Origin: Heliopora coerulea
Lineage: Eukaryota > Cnidaria > Anthozoa > Scleralcyonacea > Helioporidae
Assembly (NCBI GenBank): GCA_030142905.1
Contig: JASJOG010000002.1
Coordinates: 3,947,501 to 4,011,500, forward strand
DNA length: 64,000 nucleotides
Reading direction: 5' to 3'
This document shows, one piece after another, positions 24,789 through 36,548 of the stretch. Below the pieces are notes generated by a model that made no database searches, was not told where the DNA came from, and was given only the letters and a program-made list of their open reading frames with translations. Numbering within the stretch: position 1 is the first letter of the stretch; each line of letters opens with the position of its first letter. The position numbers and the translations under genes were made by a program.

Positions 24789-24901
24789 AAGACACCCAAA
24801 ACACAACCTAATTGGCCTTCGTCCCTTTTCCCGCTGTTACGAGCATATTCTCTCGTGCATTTTTCTATGACTCCAGTGAACATCTTATAAAATGTATTCA
24901 T
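24789..24901 (-). pseudogene. reverse transcriptase N-terminal block of element A
   Basis: Minus-strand translation gives 'TFYKMFTGVIEKCTREYARN' then 'KRDEGQLGCVLGVLG', matching the early reverse transcriptase region (the 'EGQLG..GVLG' block) of REL-type non-LTR elements. Its expected continuation is found about 1.5 kb away at 23322, beyond the inserted ATT unit, element B and the plus-strand LINE. It is one piece of an interrupted, decayed element. Confidence 0.65.
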
Positions 24902-25054
24902 GCAGACATATTATTGGTCGTCACTCCCCTTACATTACTTCACAAATTCATTGTCGGTATCGTTACAGTACGCCCCGCAGGATACCGATTTTCTGCTCTG
25001 TTTCGAACTCCCACCAATAATTCTGTGTTTCCTAAGTGCCAATTGATGACCAAT

Positions 25055-25790
25055 GGGGTCGTTTGTAGGAGTCTAGGTTGGCGCCCAACCCGAGTTAGCT
25101 TGCCAACCCGGGTCAACCCGTCTACGAATGAACTACTGTTAGCGTTACACGATAGCGGGGTCAACCCATCTTGCCGGGTTACCCGCGCCAAGACCCAGGT
25201 CGACCTGGGTTGATCAGGTGCGAAAGTGCCAAATTTTTGTGAATTTTTCCATGTAAACACGGGTTGACTTGACTCGGGTTCGTGTAAAGTATCAGCATTA
25301 AGAAAGTTTTGGTTAGTTTTCAATTTTTTGCGTCAAGCCAAAGTTGCAGTTTATGTTGTCCGTCTGCTGGAAGCATGGGAAGTTCGATCGCTCACAAAGA
25401 ACAGCCTCGTTTACGTCTGTGGTCGAGCGCAAAGGTCGAATACTTGATTATCTGTCTCGAAGACTACAAACCTGTGATGGATGATAAAAATGGCGACTTC
25501 TTTTCGGACGTGATTGCACTGTTTTCTTGCATGCGCAAACGTATAGGGATTAAATCTGTGTTTTAACTGTCAAACAAATGACAAGAATTGAAGAGGCCGA
25601 AAAAACGACATGTTTACATTGTCTATCAGAATGACTTGGGTCAACCCGGGTTGAGCAAAGCTGACCCGGGTTGGAAAAATGTGTCTCAAATAACAACCAG
25701 ATCGGGTTCACGTAAACAAGAAAAGAGAAAGACCACGGGTGATGAGCTGACCCGGGTTGGAGGTCAACCCGGGCTCGTGTAAACGGCCCC
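25055..25790. mobile_element. DNA transposon or MITE with terminal inverted repeats rich in GGGTTGACC/GGTCAACCC
   Basis: The left end reads 'ggggtcgtttgtaggagtct' and continues to 'aggttggcgcccaacccgag'. The right end is its reverse complement ('gacccgggttggaggtcaac', 'ccgggctcgtgtaaacggcc', then CC). TIRs are about 45 bp. Many subterminal 'acccgggttg' and 'gggtcaaccc' motifs lie within 200 bp of both ends. CAAT flanks both sides (25051-25054, 25791-25794), a possible target-site duplication. The interior holds a frame containing 'QPRLRLWSSAKVEYLIICLE', vaguely like the start of a Myb/SANT-type module, but this is not secure. Confidence 0.75.
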
Positions 25791-25837
25791 CAATTCTTTG
25801 TTTTTTAATTGATTTAACCAGCCGTTCTTCCGTTATG

Positions 25838-25956
25838 TTAACCCTTTAATCGGCAATGATGTCATTTGGCAACTCATTAATTTTACTATGGCTAACGGCA
25901 GAAGATTTTACTCCTCAAGGGGAGACCTCCTGATAACCTGCCCACTAAAGGATTAA
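25838..25956 (+). mobile_element. 119-bp MITE with TTAA ends
   Basis: It starts TTAACCCTTTAATCGGCA and ends 'actaaaggattaa', giving inverted ends. The interior has the family core 'ttttactatggctaacggca' then 'gattttactcctcaagggga'. TTAA at both ends is as expected for piggyBac-type insertion, but no transposase link is shown. It sits between the TIR element and the 5' part of element A. Confidence 0.75.
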
Positions 25957-25959
25957 ACT

Positions 25960-27330
25960 CTCTTTCTTCCGCGATCTTTTATTCATATTTTTCTTGCTAC
26001 CACTTCCACCCGCAGTCGAACTGGTGTTTTTTTCTCACTTTTCCATATCTCTCCAAAACACTCAACAGATTCATTCATATTTGGGACCTTCCCATTTCTT
26101 GATCTTGATTCATTAATATTTCTGTAGAACTGTCGCTCATCTTACCTCAAAGCGTTATTTAAACCTCTTCCCGTTTCAGGAGTGTATCTACAGTCATTGA
26201 CAAATTTAGTTAACACAGTTTAAATACTTTCCATCTAATCGTATGAAAAATAAGCGTGATCAATTTGACTCCCCCCTATCAATGTTGTTTCTACATGGAT
26301 GAACACTATAAGCGACGTGCAAGAGAGGCTACAAACATCGTTTTCTTGCAATAAAACATTGATTCGGGGGATGGGCGATAGTAACATATATAGATCTGTT
26401 TTGTTCCAATAAATTTGTCAATAATTGTAGTAATTGCTCTCTACATATCATCAGTGAACTGGTGGTTGTCTTCTTTCCACTTCTTTCTCTGAGCTCCTTC
26501 AATATTTTTTTTTTCATTCCATGTAGCCTACCTATGCTTCTTTCTGCGATGAACCTCATTACTGACCCATGCAATCGGCTGTCTCAACTCTTTCCTCTGC
26601 CGTTCAACCTTTCTCGTCTGTTTCCGTCATTTGCTTTCTTTGAACACAGTTCTTTTGCCTTTACTCCCAATGAAGATGCTACTGCTTTTTCCATTACATA
26701 AACAATATCTGTTATTTCCAGCATGTCACTCTTTTCTTTGAGATGTTTCCCCAATGCTCTATTGGCTCTCGCGATTAACTGATCTGGCAGTTTTAATTTT
26801 GAAAATTTGTGTAGTTATCATATCGCAGTAAAGTTGCAATGCTCTAATCGTTTAAAATCAGCCAAGAACTTGTATTCAAAATCTTTGTCTTCTCTTATTT
26901 GCTCTTCGTCTTCCTTTTGCGAGTGTTTGACTCCATCAGCATTTCTTGTCCCATTTCACCGACCTACTGCTAAACCACCCCAGTTGCACTTTCATCTTGA
27001 TTTTTATCATAATTTCCAACTGCTCTGCCGAGATCCAATTCTCTCCTACTATAGGTTCTGACAACCACTCAATTAGATATCTCTTTTTCTTAAACCGCGT
27101 AGCGTTATCCCGAAGCCTCTGTGCCTCTATAATTGCGTAATTATGCTGGAAATTCCATATCCCACCTCCACTCATAAATCCTCTGCCATTTTCTCTCTCT
27201 TCATGATCAATTTCAACCAGTCTTAGTTTCAATTCTGTTTTCCATTGAACATTCTTTTTATTACTCAAGCTATCCTTACTTTCACTGCTTTGTCGTTTTA
27301 TCTGAGCCAACATTTCCATTTTCAAGCGTC
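25960..27330 (-). pseudogene. 5' (N-terminal) part of REL-type non-LTR retrotransposon element A
   Basis: The minus-strand frame 27325-26936 reads 'MEMLAQIKRQSSESKDSLSN', then 'VQWKTELKLRLVEIDHEERE', 'NGRGFM' and 'EAQRLRDNATRFKKKR'. This is the Myb-like N-terminal module of this element type. After frameshifts, 26574-26329 carries 'MKKKILKELRERSGKKTTTS', matching the basic region before the reverse transcriptase. Frameshifts and stops show decay. Later parts of the element lie further left (24789-24901, 22690-23324). Confidence 0.65.
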
Positions 27331-28360
27331 TAGCATAATTAAAAGGTTAATACTGTACCATTAGAAGGAAAAAATGTCAAACACAAAGGCTGATTAAAGG
27401 ACGTGTTAAAAGCTTCAAATAGTGAAGAAATTGTTTCGGGTCGCTATATTTAGTCAAGTCCAACAGGACGGCGTGGAAGCCGTGGCAGATACTATAAGGA
27501 ATACTATTTCTTCTTTCTACACTAAAGAAATGTTTATAAAAATTATTACTAGTCACTTATTGAAGCAAATATGGTTGATTTACGAGTCTGCGTGTGAAGA
27601 TATAACAACGATTGTAGCATATTTGAATTTTCATTTTAAAAGTTTGGTTACGTCTATAAGCTCTTCAACGTTGAATGTCCTTAAATCTTCGGCGGGGTAT
27701 GGACTAGCATCTGCAACGGTGAAATCAACTTGTTTTCATGAAATAACTTTTTCATTGACATTATTTCCTTAGCAGATGGCCTGGATAAATAGCTTCGTCC
27801 AAAGATGAAATATGGGAGTGTTTGAAGACAGTAATCTTTATAAAGTAATTATTTCAATTACACAGTAACACTTTGTAAGTTCACTGAACCAGTATTGTTG
27901 GATAATCTTTACTTCGACTTACTGATAGTTTTTTTTTATCTAAAATTAATATTTTATCTAAAATAATGTTTTCACGCGTAACTTTAGCAATACCTTTTAT
28001 TTCAATAGGGATTTTTTGTTTCTTTTTACCGTGGATCTGTAATTCTTGCCGGCCGGGAACCTTGTGTAATTTTTGTACATTACTATAGTGGTTAAAATTT
28101 TGTTTATACTGATAATTGCCCATAATTAAATGAACTTTATTTATTTGAAGTGAAACTACGTCTGAGACATCTTGTTCCTGAGTGAGATTGTGGCTACTGA
28201 AAAGTATGCAGGAGAAGTAGCATTGGACAAGGAAAAGTGGAAGATGACATAATCTTTAAAATAAGCCAATACCTCAGGGAAAGATGGAACAAGTTCATCA
28301 AAAGATTCAAGATATAGAACGGAAACGAACTAAGAAAATAAGATATTAACTCAGAAGTTA
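27331..28360. other. unassigned sequence between two transposons
   Basis: There is a plus frame at 27422-27772 (116 codons, GTG at its start so not a normal start) and a minus ATG frame at 28123-27881 (80 codons, Lys/Ile-rich, containing 'KVPGRQELQIHGKKKQKIPI'). The latter has a faint look of a retroelement protease-linker region, but no catalytic motif is visible. I assign no function. Both may be transposon remnants. Confidence 0.25.
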
Positions 28361-30346
28361 ACTAGAAATACGTGCACGCAACAACTCCTCGCCCACTCTT
28401 TCAATATATCTCTCGAGAATCCAAGTAACATTGATAATTTTTCAAAATTGTCAAGAAGACAAATCTCCCTTACTATAACTGGAAGAAGGTATGCAATATA
28501 AGAAAAACACAACATTTAGGCATGAATATTAACAACCCAAACTGGAAATTTGTTTTATATTTAGGCTGCTCGTCGTCGTATTTATGTTTGAAATTTCAAC
28601 TCTTTTATTAAAACAAAACGGTTTTGTGAGAATAATCTTTAACGGTTTCACAAATGGTGAGATTCATTTTCACAATTCTACTGATAATCAATGGATGTTC
28701 GTATCAAGACCCTGTATTACTTGCGATCTTGAGGTATTTGTGTCGTTTTCGGATCAAACTTATCACTTTCTTTCACTTTGAAGAAAGACACTTTAATAGA
28801 CAGCAACACTTTCCGTCTTAAAAGTGGAGGAATCTTATAGATTACCGGTCGGATACCAGCATTATGGATAGCTTATGATTGAAAAAATTTTTTTGATATT
28901 TTTTGTATTAAAAAACTGATAAATCCTACATTATCTCAAAGTTAATTACAAATCTCTAGTAGAAGTGCTATGATGAAGGTTTATGCTAAGTATTCATCCG
29001 GAGGTAAAAGAATTTGGCAGCGAAGATGAAACGAATTACGAAACCGACGAAATAAACAAAGAAAACATGAAAGAGTTCTACATTTTCATCGCTGACCAAA
29101 AATTGGAAAATACAAAACATACAACAAAATACGATAGGCAAACCTTGTGCAAGTTATCTCGAGAGAAGAACGAGTAAAGAGAAGTAAAATATATACTTTT
29201 TTCCACGGTAATACTTTGGTAAAAGAGAAAAATGGCGTAGCGTACAAACCTTCAACTCTTACGTATTTTCAGCGAAGCGTTCAGCAGCACCTCAACACAA
29301 AGGGCTTAATGGTGAATTTACTGAAAGAAATCGATTTTAAACTTTTAAACTTTCTTGAGAGGTACTAAAATCCTTATGAAAGCATTACTGGTCGAATATG
29401 CTGAAGGTAATCATTCACAATCCACCCACAACATTTTCGCCGAAGGATAGTATCACCTACAAAGATAAGTAGCTTTTTAGCGTGTTTCCTGGAGGCTGTT
29501 TGCTTTTCATTCTTATTTACAAGCCATAAATAGATTCCAATGTCTTCAGTGGAGCGACATTTCACAGGAAAAACGATCCTGAAAAAAGGAAAGAAATCTT
29601 TGTGTGGAAAGAGGTGAAAGGATCCGAAGACTGTCAGCTCAGGTCAAGTCTTCGGGACGCGGAGTGTTTTATCCCACTTCTTGAACAATTGCTTATGAAC
29701 GCAATCCGGATAAGTATTATAACATATTCGAAAGGCATCGTCCTAATGAATCAGAATCAGCATTCTACTTTGCCATTAAACACCAGCAAAATCCAGGTGA
29801 TAATATTTGAACCAAGAAGTCTCCATTAGGGAAGAATGAAGTCGGGAAGTCACTATTGGTTTCAGAGATGCTCAAAACTATTTGTAGCAAACGTCCTGGC
29901 AACAAGCGAGTTCCCGTAACGTCTTTTGTTCATATTAATGATATAGAGCCAAGTCAAAGTGCTGCTACAGAATGTGAACAGTTGGCCAATGCATATTCCA
30001 AAGAGTTGAGTTTTAGAACTGTCCTTTCAAGTCATAAATTGTCCAGTAACTGAGATGTTACGCAAAAGTGAAACCAGCCACAAGCACCAAGAAAGCCATT
30101 TCGTTTGCCGGTCTTAAATCATTTACTGGCTTCAGTGTTCAAATGATGTGAACAACCTGCTAGATATCCACACTAGGGAAAAATTAACGAGACCAAATCG
30201 ATTTACTTCGATACGGATCTACGTAACCTAAGTAAGGTATGGTCAACAACATACCAGTCCCCGAGCTTGCACACGGCATTTTTGAGTGACCGGGATCCAT
30301 GGATATACACCTATATATACTGTATATATATATATATATAATTGTA

Positions 30347-30502
30347 GTAGTAGTAATAGTATTTCGCTTACCTCAAAGCTGCAACAGTCTGTTTCATCCG
30401 TGGGGAATCTTCAGGCGGAAACGATTTTCCACCTGAAGATTCCCCAGGGATGAAACAGACTGTTGCGGCTTTGAGGTAAGCGAAATACTATTACTATTAC
30501 TC
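30347..30502. mobile_element. near-perfect hairpin, arms about 75 bp
   Basis: The left arm runs 'agtagtaatagtatttcgct', 'tacctcaaagctgcaacagt', 'ctgtttcatccgtggggaat', 'cttcaggcgg'. The right arm is its reverse complement with about four mismatches, around a loop of a few bases near 30424. It interrupts the TA-rich region of Crypton copy 2, so it is younger than that copy. No coding capacity. Confidence 0.9.
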
Positions 30503-30576
30503 TTTGCTCTACCTATATGGTATTGAGCACTCTTTTGCATTTCGTAAACCAATACTTTCCTCTTATTTATATACAT

Positions 30577-30620
30577 ATATATATATATATATGTATGTAT
30601 GTATATATATGTATATATAG
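30577..30620. repeat. TA/TATG microsatellite
   Basis: TA and TATG repeats, equivalent in position to the TA tracts in other Crypton-family 3' ends. Confidence 0.9.
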
Positions 30621-30717
30621 AAACATAGATACACACTGCGAATTTTGCAAATTTTTCTGCCTTGTCACTACGCGTGTAAAAGGACACCACGCACGTCGAG
30701 ACTAGTACCCTCGCACT

Positions 30718-33537
30718 GCGAGTGGCCTACTCCAAGTTTTATTTGGCTCATTAATCCAAATTTTGAATCCCTGACATTTATATTGTAAGGCCAAAGCCGG
30801 GAAGGCAGACAGTTCATGCGGTGAAAAATACTAACAGCAGGTATTTCGGGACTTTTGTTGTCCATTTGAGGTTAGGAAATTAGACTATGTATATGAGCTA
30901 GACTGAGGTGAAGCAACGTGATTATGACCCTGGAATTTGACTACAAAATTATACTCCTATTAAGATTATTTCAAACCGAAGAGTGTATGGCATGCAGCTT
31001 GTCAAATTCATTATTGTATAATGTAGTATTTGGTTTTCGATTTTACTCAACTGCAAGTTAAACTTTCAGTTTATTAATGTGAGTGACGCAATGCAAAATC
31101 AAATTTACGGCATGCAGATTGATAAAACAAACACAGGTGTTTGTAAACACCCACCACATAACTCCATATCACTACTTGGTTTTGAAGTTGCAAACGTATA
31201 TTCCGCTTACGTCAATACAATTTCCGTTCACTTTCTTAGTGTAGGATAATCGTGAAATGTCCCGTCCAAAACCACAAACTAAATACCTGGCGACAAACTT
31301 CATTCCACGAACTTACTGTGCGACGAGGCAACCTTTTAGAATCCAAAATTGCTTTTTCGATTCAGATTTAGAGGGATATGAACTGTTAATCGTTTCTGAG
31401 AATAAGAATAAATTTTGAACGAATTTTGGGTTATTTTACGCATATCACGGTTCCGCATGAGAGTGGCGGTTTTTCCCACCACTGGCTTCATGCGTTTGCA
31501 TCAGAAACATATTCAAAAATTCCAGACATGGTGGTGTCAAAAAGAAAGACCTGGTTATGACAGTAAGAGAAGATATAATTGCCTTTTAAGTTTTCAGCAA
31601 CTTTTAGAACGCGTTCCATCTGTCAGCAATTCAAGATCAGATATGGTCAGTGAACTGATGTGACAGCTATTTCACCCACTATGCACTACTCACCACTGAG
31701 ATGAGGATTTTTATCAGACTAACAAGCACGAAATTCAAAACAATAAGAGGGGACGATCAACAAATTCTACTGGTTGTCATTTCTCGCTTCCAAAAAAGGT
31801 CTATTATGAGGAAATTTGTGTTTATTATCTCGTGTTGCGTAAAAGCATTCAAAGAATGAAAGGAATGCATTTTTTCTTGCCTTCGGAAATTCTTGCTCAT
31901 GATAAAATTGATCTTTGTTTTACTTTAATTGTTGATTTATGATAAAAATTTTGGGAAGGAAATTACATTATCAACACTAGCTCCCACCTTTTCCTGTTTT
32001 CGATGAAGGCATTCTTATGTAAACCGTATGCAATTTAACGTCCTTTAAAGTGACTGGACCGAAGATCACAAAAATACGCAATTAAAATCATATAGCCATT
32101 TACGATAAAAGTTTCAGAGTCCAGCGGTGGTATCAACTTATATGTAGGATATCATCAAGCAGCAAATCAGTTTCAACTTCGTGAAACTGCCTATGACCAG
32201 TTCATTACGTAGACAAAAGTGGTATTTCATGACTTTTTGTTGTTTTTCTTTTATTTGGTACGTGTCTTTTTATTACCAAGTTACGTCTGACCCGTGGAAA
32301 CGCTTATCATGACAGTAATAAAAATAGAAAAATGTGTGCTGACCAAAATCGGAAGATTCGTCGCAAAACACTGTAGCTTTAATTACTATTTAACTGTCTC
32401 GGCAATCTACCATAGTCGATCCAAATAACCCTGTCCCCGTTTGAAAGCATTGTTTAGTATTCATAATCACATTTTAATGTACGTCAGCAGAAGATGATTG
32501 TTCTTTAAATTTGGTGTGCACAAATTCCTGGGTTAAAAGTAGGTTCTAACTTCCTGGCTAACAACATCAGTACTGTTGATGTCATGTATTGCAAGGCTTA
32601 TCAAACTGAGCCTGGATATAATTTTAAATAGGCTTAGGTATAACATTTGGGTTTTTAGTATTTGAAAGTGAACATTGGGTGATATCTGTTTGGTTAATTA
32701 TGTATATTACCACAGGAACTGATGACCTACACGCCTGTGCCCAAACAGGCAACGTGGGAATAGTCCATATTTTCATTTTTGCTGTTATTCTTCCGTTATT
32801 TTCACATACCACCGAAATATTGGGTGTGAACCAAACCATAGTCTTTCTACGCCCACAAGCGTGGAGCCATAGGCCAGATAGACATCCTGTCACTATTCTA
32901 GACGACGAATGATGCAATAATCAGTTCCTTTTGTGTCATCCAGGGAAACAATCAGCTAGATGTTAACCATGACCTATTTGAAATTTCTTCTTATCAACCG
33001 CAATGGAATTCTGATAAAGGGAACAAGCTACTCGTAAATTCAAGGTTGGAACTAAACGAACTCTAAATACCAAAACTCTTTTCTTAATTCTTTGGTTGTT
33101 GCGTCGATTACAAATATTTTCGTTTCCCACGCATCTGGTTTTCAACATCCAGATCATACTTAACGACAAGACAAATTTCCTTTTTCCATACAAAATGACG
33201 TTGAAGGTTGCAAGTACCGATTCTAAATGATTTATAAAGATTTTTAGGACAAATATACCTAATAAAAACGTTATAGTGGGAACTAGACTTGTACTAAATA
33301 ACAGATTACAATATTCTGAATTTATTGACTTTCATTATATGGCTAACGCTACTTTTGGTGAAATGGTACGTTCTGATTGCCTGAGACACTCTGACCGGCA
33401 GTCATTACTTTCCCGTAATGGACCACTTCAAAGTACGGCTACATCAGAAAATTTATAGAGCCAATGACTTTGTGGTTTTTTATTTATTTGTCTATACTTA
33501 TATGCTTAAAGTCATTGAGGAAAACATGTACTGCTCA
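30718..33537. other. gene-poor intergenic sequence
   Basis: No supported gene. A minus-strand frame at 32917-32624 has somewhat protein-like composition ('RKTMVWFTPNISVVCENNGR', 'WTIPTLPVWAQACRSS') and could be a repeat remnant or an exon, but its plus-strand shadow is also open and no splice signals stand out. The frame at 31415-31663 starts on TTG and is unconvincing. Confidence 0.35.
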
Positions 33538-33592
33538 AAATAAATAAATATAAAAAAACAACAAAAAAAACAAAAAACAAAAACAACAAACA
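33538..33592. repeat. A-rich tract (retroelement-like tail)
   Basis: The tract reads AAATAAATAAATA followed by A runs broken by C (caaaaaaaacaaaaaac). It resembles the 3' tail of a retroposed sequence on the plus strand, but I cannot identify a body upstream. Confidence 0.6.
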
Positions 33593-34934
33593 GCTTTGTT
33601 GGGATCGTTTTCATTTATATGTCTAAATGATTGGTTGTTTCCTGGGAATTCGCGACAAACTGACCTTTCTTTGTACTCCGTTCATGCAAAAGCGCGTGAT
33701 GACTAACCGTTTTTTACACGTATATAACATTTTTATCTGTATAATTTGCTTGCTTAAAAAGAACCATATAATAAATCCCTTATTAACCTCGTTTGCTTGG
33801 TCATTACGTAGAATTTCAAACCGGGGTCTTTCATGCACGGATCTCGGTCTGCAAACTCAGTCAGCACTGTCAAGACGCATGTCTGATATTTTTCCGTAAT
33901 GACCGAGCACATGAGATTAATAGGAGGATAATATTTTAACCTCGATTGGAATATTTACGTAAGAAAGTTGCAGTATTGCTACTTTTAGTTGCAATTGGTT
34001 AGTTAACCTAAAATCTCAAATGCAAATACGCATGAAGTAAGATAATTGACAAGAGCTAATTGACAGCTCACATTTCGCATAATTACCATGATTTCAGGCA
34101 GAAATTTCTTTCCAAATACAGATTCCACGACGTCATTTTTGTGAACCACAAATGTGACCAGGATCTGCAACAGACATACTGATAAAATATACATATTTTT
34201 TTTCTGATGAATCACTAATTATTTTTAGAAAGTATTATTTGGAATAACCTTTAAGACGAACATCAAAAATGCAACCCTTATTCCCAATGTTCTTGGTATC
34301 AATTTGGTCCTTCTGCATAACAATATGACTATGCTTTGATTAGCTTGCGTAACAGAGATTTGATTCCTCTCGCAGAAACGTTCCAATACCTGTTCTTCAT
34401 TTTGCACTGGCGTTTCTCTTTAAATACAATGTTAGTTACTCTATTCCGACCGACGTGTTTCTAAATGTAGTTTTTGAGGTGTTCCTGGCTGTCCACTCAA
34501 GAACGTAGTAGAAGTAACTTATGGTGGGGCAGGTGCGTTTAGAGTTATCTGAGCACCACTCACCGATGATACAGTTACATTATCCACTAAAATCCTTTCA
34601 CTTCATAAATGAATATATACACATTTACTTCCGTTTGACTTGTCCTCAGGGACTTTTCCGAGACCACGATCTCCGAATAGTCCCAATTATGCTGAATTTG
34701 AATTGAATTTAAATTCAGTTGCTGAGGATTTATCTTCAGGTAGCCGGTAAAAATTAAGAATTTTTTGTCATGATCTATATGGCTATCTGGTATCCTAACC
34801 CACCCTATCAAGAACTTTGACAGGGAGAATATTGGTGAACATGGAGAACGTTTAGGAATAGCAAAAGAAGTATGACAAATTCTTTCTTTGGGTGATCGAA
34901 TTTTCAATCCCAGAAAATATTTATGCACTACGAG

Positions 34935-35007
34935 AAGGAGGATCAAACCCCAAGACCGGTGGGAGTTGACGCGCAGTCCTATGTGACTCAATCATCCAAG
35001 CTAGGCA
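34935..35007 (-). mobile_element. tRNA-derived SINE fragment
   Basis: The minus strand has an A-box-like 'tagcttggatgattgag' and a B-box-like 'ggggtttgatcctcc', about 45 bp apart, as in a tRNA head. The arms do not pair as a functional tRNA. Confidence 0.4.
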
Positions 35008-35465
35008 TCCTGTGCCATAATCATTATGCTGACACTTTTGGGCTCAAATTTTTCTCCCTCAACCGACAGAGATTGTAGTCCACTGATCTTAGATATTGAC
35101 GTATTCCACATGGTATTTATATACATTTGGCTAATTCTCTGGGTGTGCCTCATTGCTCGATTTTGTTTCAAACTTCCAAGGTCGTAAAAAGTACCCTTGC
35201 CTTAATTCTCTGAAGAGTTAGTGTTGACCATATTTCCTGATTTGGCTGATTTGGCCTTTGGCAGATTTTTTTAGGTTCCTGAGTAATGTGTGTTTTCACC
35301 TTTACCAAACTGACGATAAGCTAGTGCGCAGCTTACAAAAGATGACCATTGCACAAAATGCAGTGCGTTGAGGATAGACCAAACTGTTCTCGTCCCACGA
35401 CGAGAGGAAGAGGATTTAGAAGAGATTGCTAGAGCTAAGGTGACCATTCATATCACCGTTCGAGA

Positions 35466-35556
35466 TTCGGACTGGCCATTGTGCCATCGTACCTTGGAAC
35501 AATGGTCAGCCATTGTTCTGTTCCCCAATGGCCCGATGGCTAGTCCAAGCCTACAT
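35466..35556. repeat. imperfect hairpin repeat
   Basis: 'ggactggccattgtgccatcg' and 'ggaacaatgg' on the left pair with 'ccattgttct', 'ccaatggcccgatgg' and 'ctagtcc' on the right, around 'tcag'. The short open frame across it (35368-35589) is a by-product. It is possibly a small foldback element. Confidence 0.55.
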
Positions 35557-36104
35557 CGCTCTGCTAACCTTACCAATGTTGATCTCTAAAGAGCCCCAAC
35601 TCAAGTTTATTTTGTTCTGGAGTACAGCGATGGAGGGTTTGTGGGCTGAAAAATTGGCCTAACTTACAACATCGAACTTGTGCAGTAAAAGCTCGACAAT
35701 CGGTTTCCATCAGGAATGAAGGATCGCCACTAGTACCTACTGAACAGTATAGAATTACGTCCTAGAAGAACTGTTTAATTGAGACAACGAAGGTAAACTA
35801 TGAGAAGTACAAATGGAGAAATCCTGCGTTTGATAACACACCGTTAATCATTCGAACTAACAATCTCTTTACTATGCATCATTTCATGAAAAGTTTGCCC
35901 TACCAGATTGTGACATGATTTGTCATTTGGGAGCTAAATCGCTGTTGGTAGAAGACAAGACGACGTAAATGCTTTTCTCACAGTAAGCTTTACTCTTTGT
36001 CATCCTTGCGCTCAAAGGGCTCTCTGATCCACAAATATTGGCGGGCTAAAAGCAATGCGAGGAGTTTTTAAGTAATGGTCTGGAATTTGAATGTTATTGT
36101 TAGG

Positions 36105-36546
36105 ACCATAGGCGTCGATTGGTTGGGGACAGGGGGGACATGTCCCATCCACACTTTCAAGAGGAGGGGACAATATATCAATTGTCCACCCCTAACATTT
36201 TGGTCGGCCATCAAATTAAAAATCGTATTCTGTAATGAAACGAACAAAATAGTGCAGTTAGTCTAATCATTGCTTCAAAGTTGTCCCACAAAGCATAAAG
36301 TTTAAGAGAGCATAGACTATCGTGAAATCGTAACGAATACAGCTTCCTTTCTAAAGAAAGTTAAAATGTAAAGTTTGCTTAAGCAAAGCCTCAAAATTCA
36401 CGAACGCGTTTCAGGCATTTCGTTATTTCAAAAATTTTGCTCTGGACTCCCTAAGAAGGTTCACACTCCGCCTTTGGCAGGCCGGCACATCGGCCCGACC
36501 ATGCCTGTGTCCCCTCCACTTCCACGAATGGATCGATGCCCATGGT
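36105..36546. mobile_element. TIR element with CCATAGGCGTCGAT ends
   Basis: The left end 'accataggcgtcgattgg' and right end 'gatcgatgcccatggt' are inverted. Inside each end lies a GGGGACA-rich block ('ggacaggggggacatgtccc' left, 'atgcctgtgtcccctccact' right). TTAGG occurs immediately outside on both sides (36100-36104 and overlapping 36546-36550), a possible target-site duplication. About 440 bp with no coding potential, so a MITE. Confidence 0.65.
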
Positions 36547-36548
36547 TA

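Larger units (their letters stand above)
28361..30717 (+). pseudogene. Crypton-like tyrosine-recombinase element, copy 2
   Basis: This matches copy 1 in reverse orientation. The 5' terminal segment begins 'aactagaaatacgtgcacgc'. The first ATG frame (28983-29177) is near-identical to copy 1 (SEDETNYETD, then 'FIADQKLENTKHTTKYDRQT'). The next frame has 'YKPSTLTYFQRSVQQHLNTK', a motif of Crypton recombinases. Later pieces, 'AFYFAIKHQQNPGDNI' and 'KKSPLGKNEVGK' (near 29755-29850), precede the distal end with 'tttaaatcatttactggctt', 'gaccgggatccatggatata', TA tracts and 'cacgcacgtcgagactagta'. Frameshifts and stops make it inactive. A hairpin is inserted in its TA tract. Confidence 0.8.

Noticed and set aside
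24347..24901. A single 184-residue minus-strand protein
   Set aside because: The frame runs by chance through ATT tracts (Asn runs) and joins pieces of two different retroelements; it is not one gene.
27881..28123. Retroviral-type protease or linker region on the minus strand
   Set aside because: No Asp-Thr/Ser-Gly active-site motif is visible; the resemblance is only in composition.
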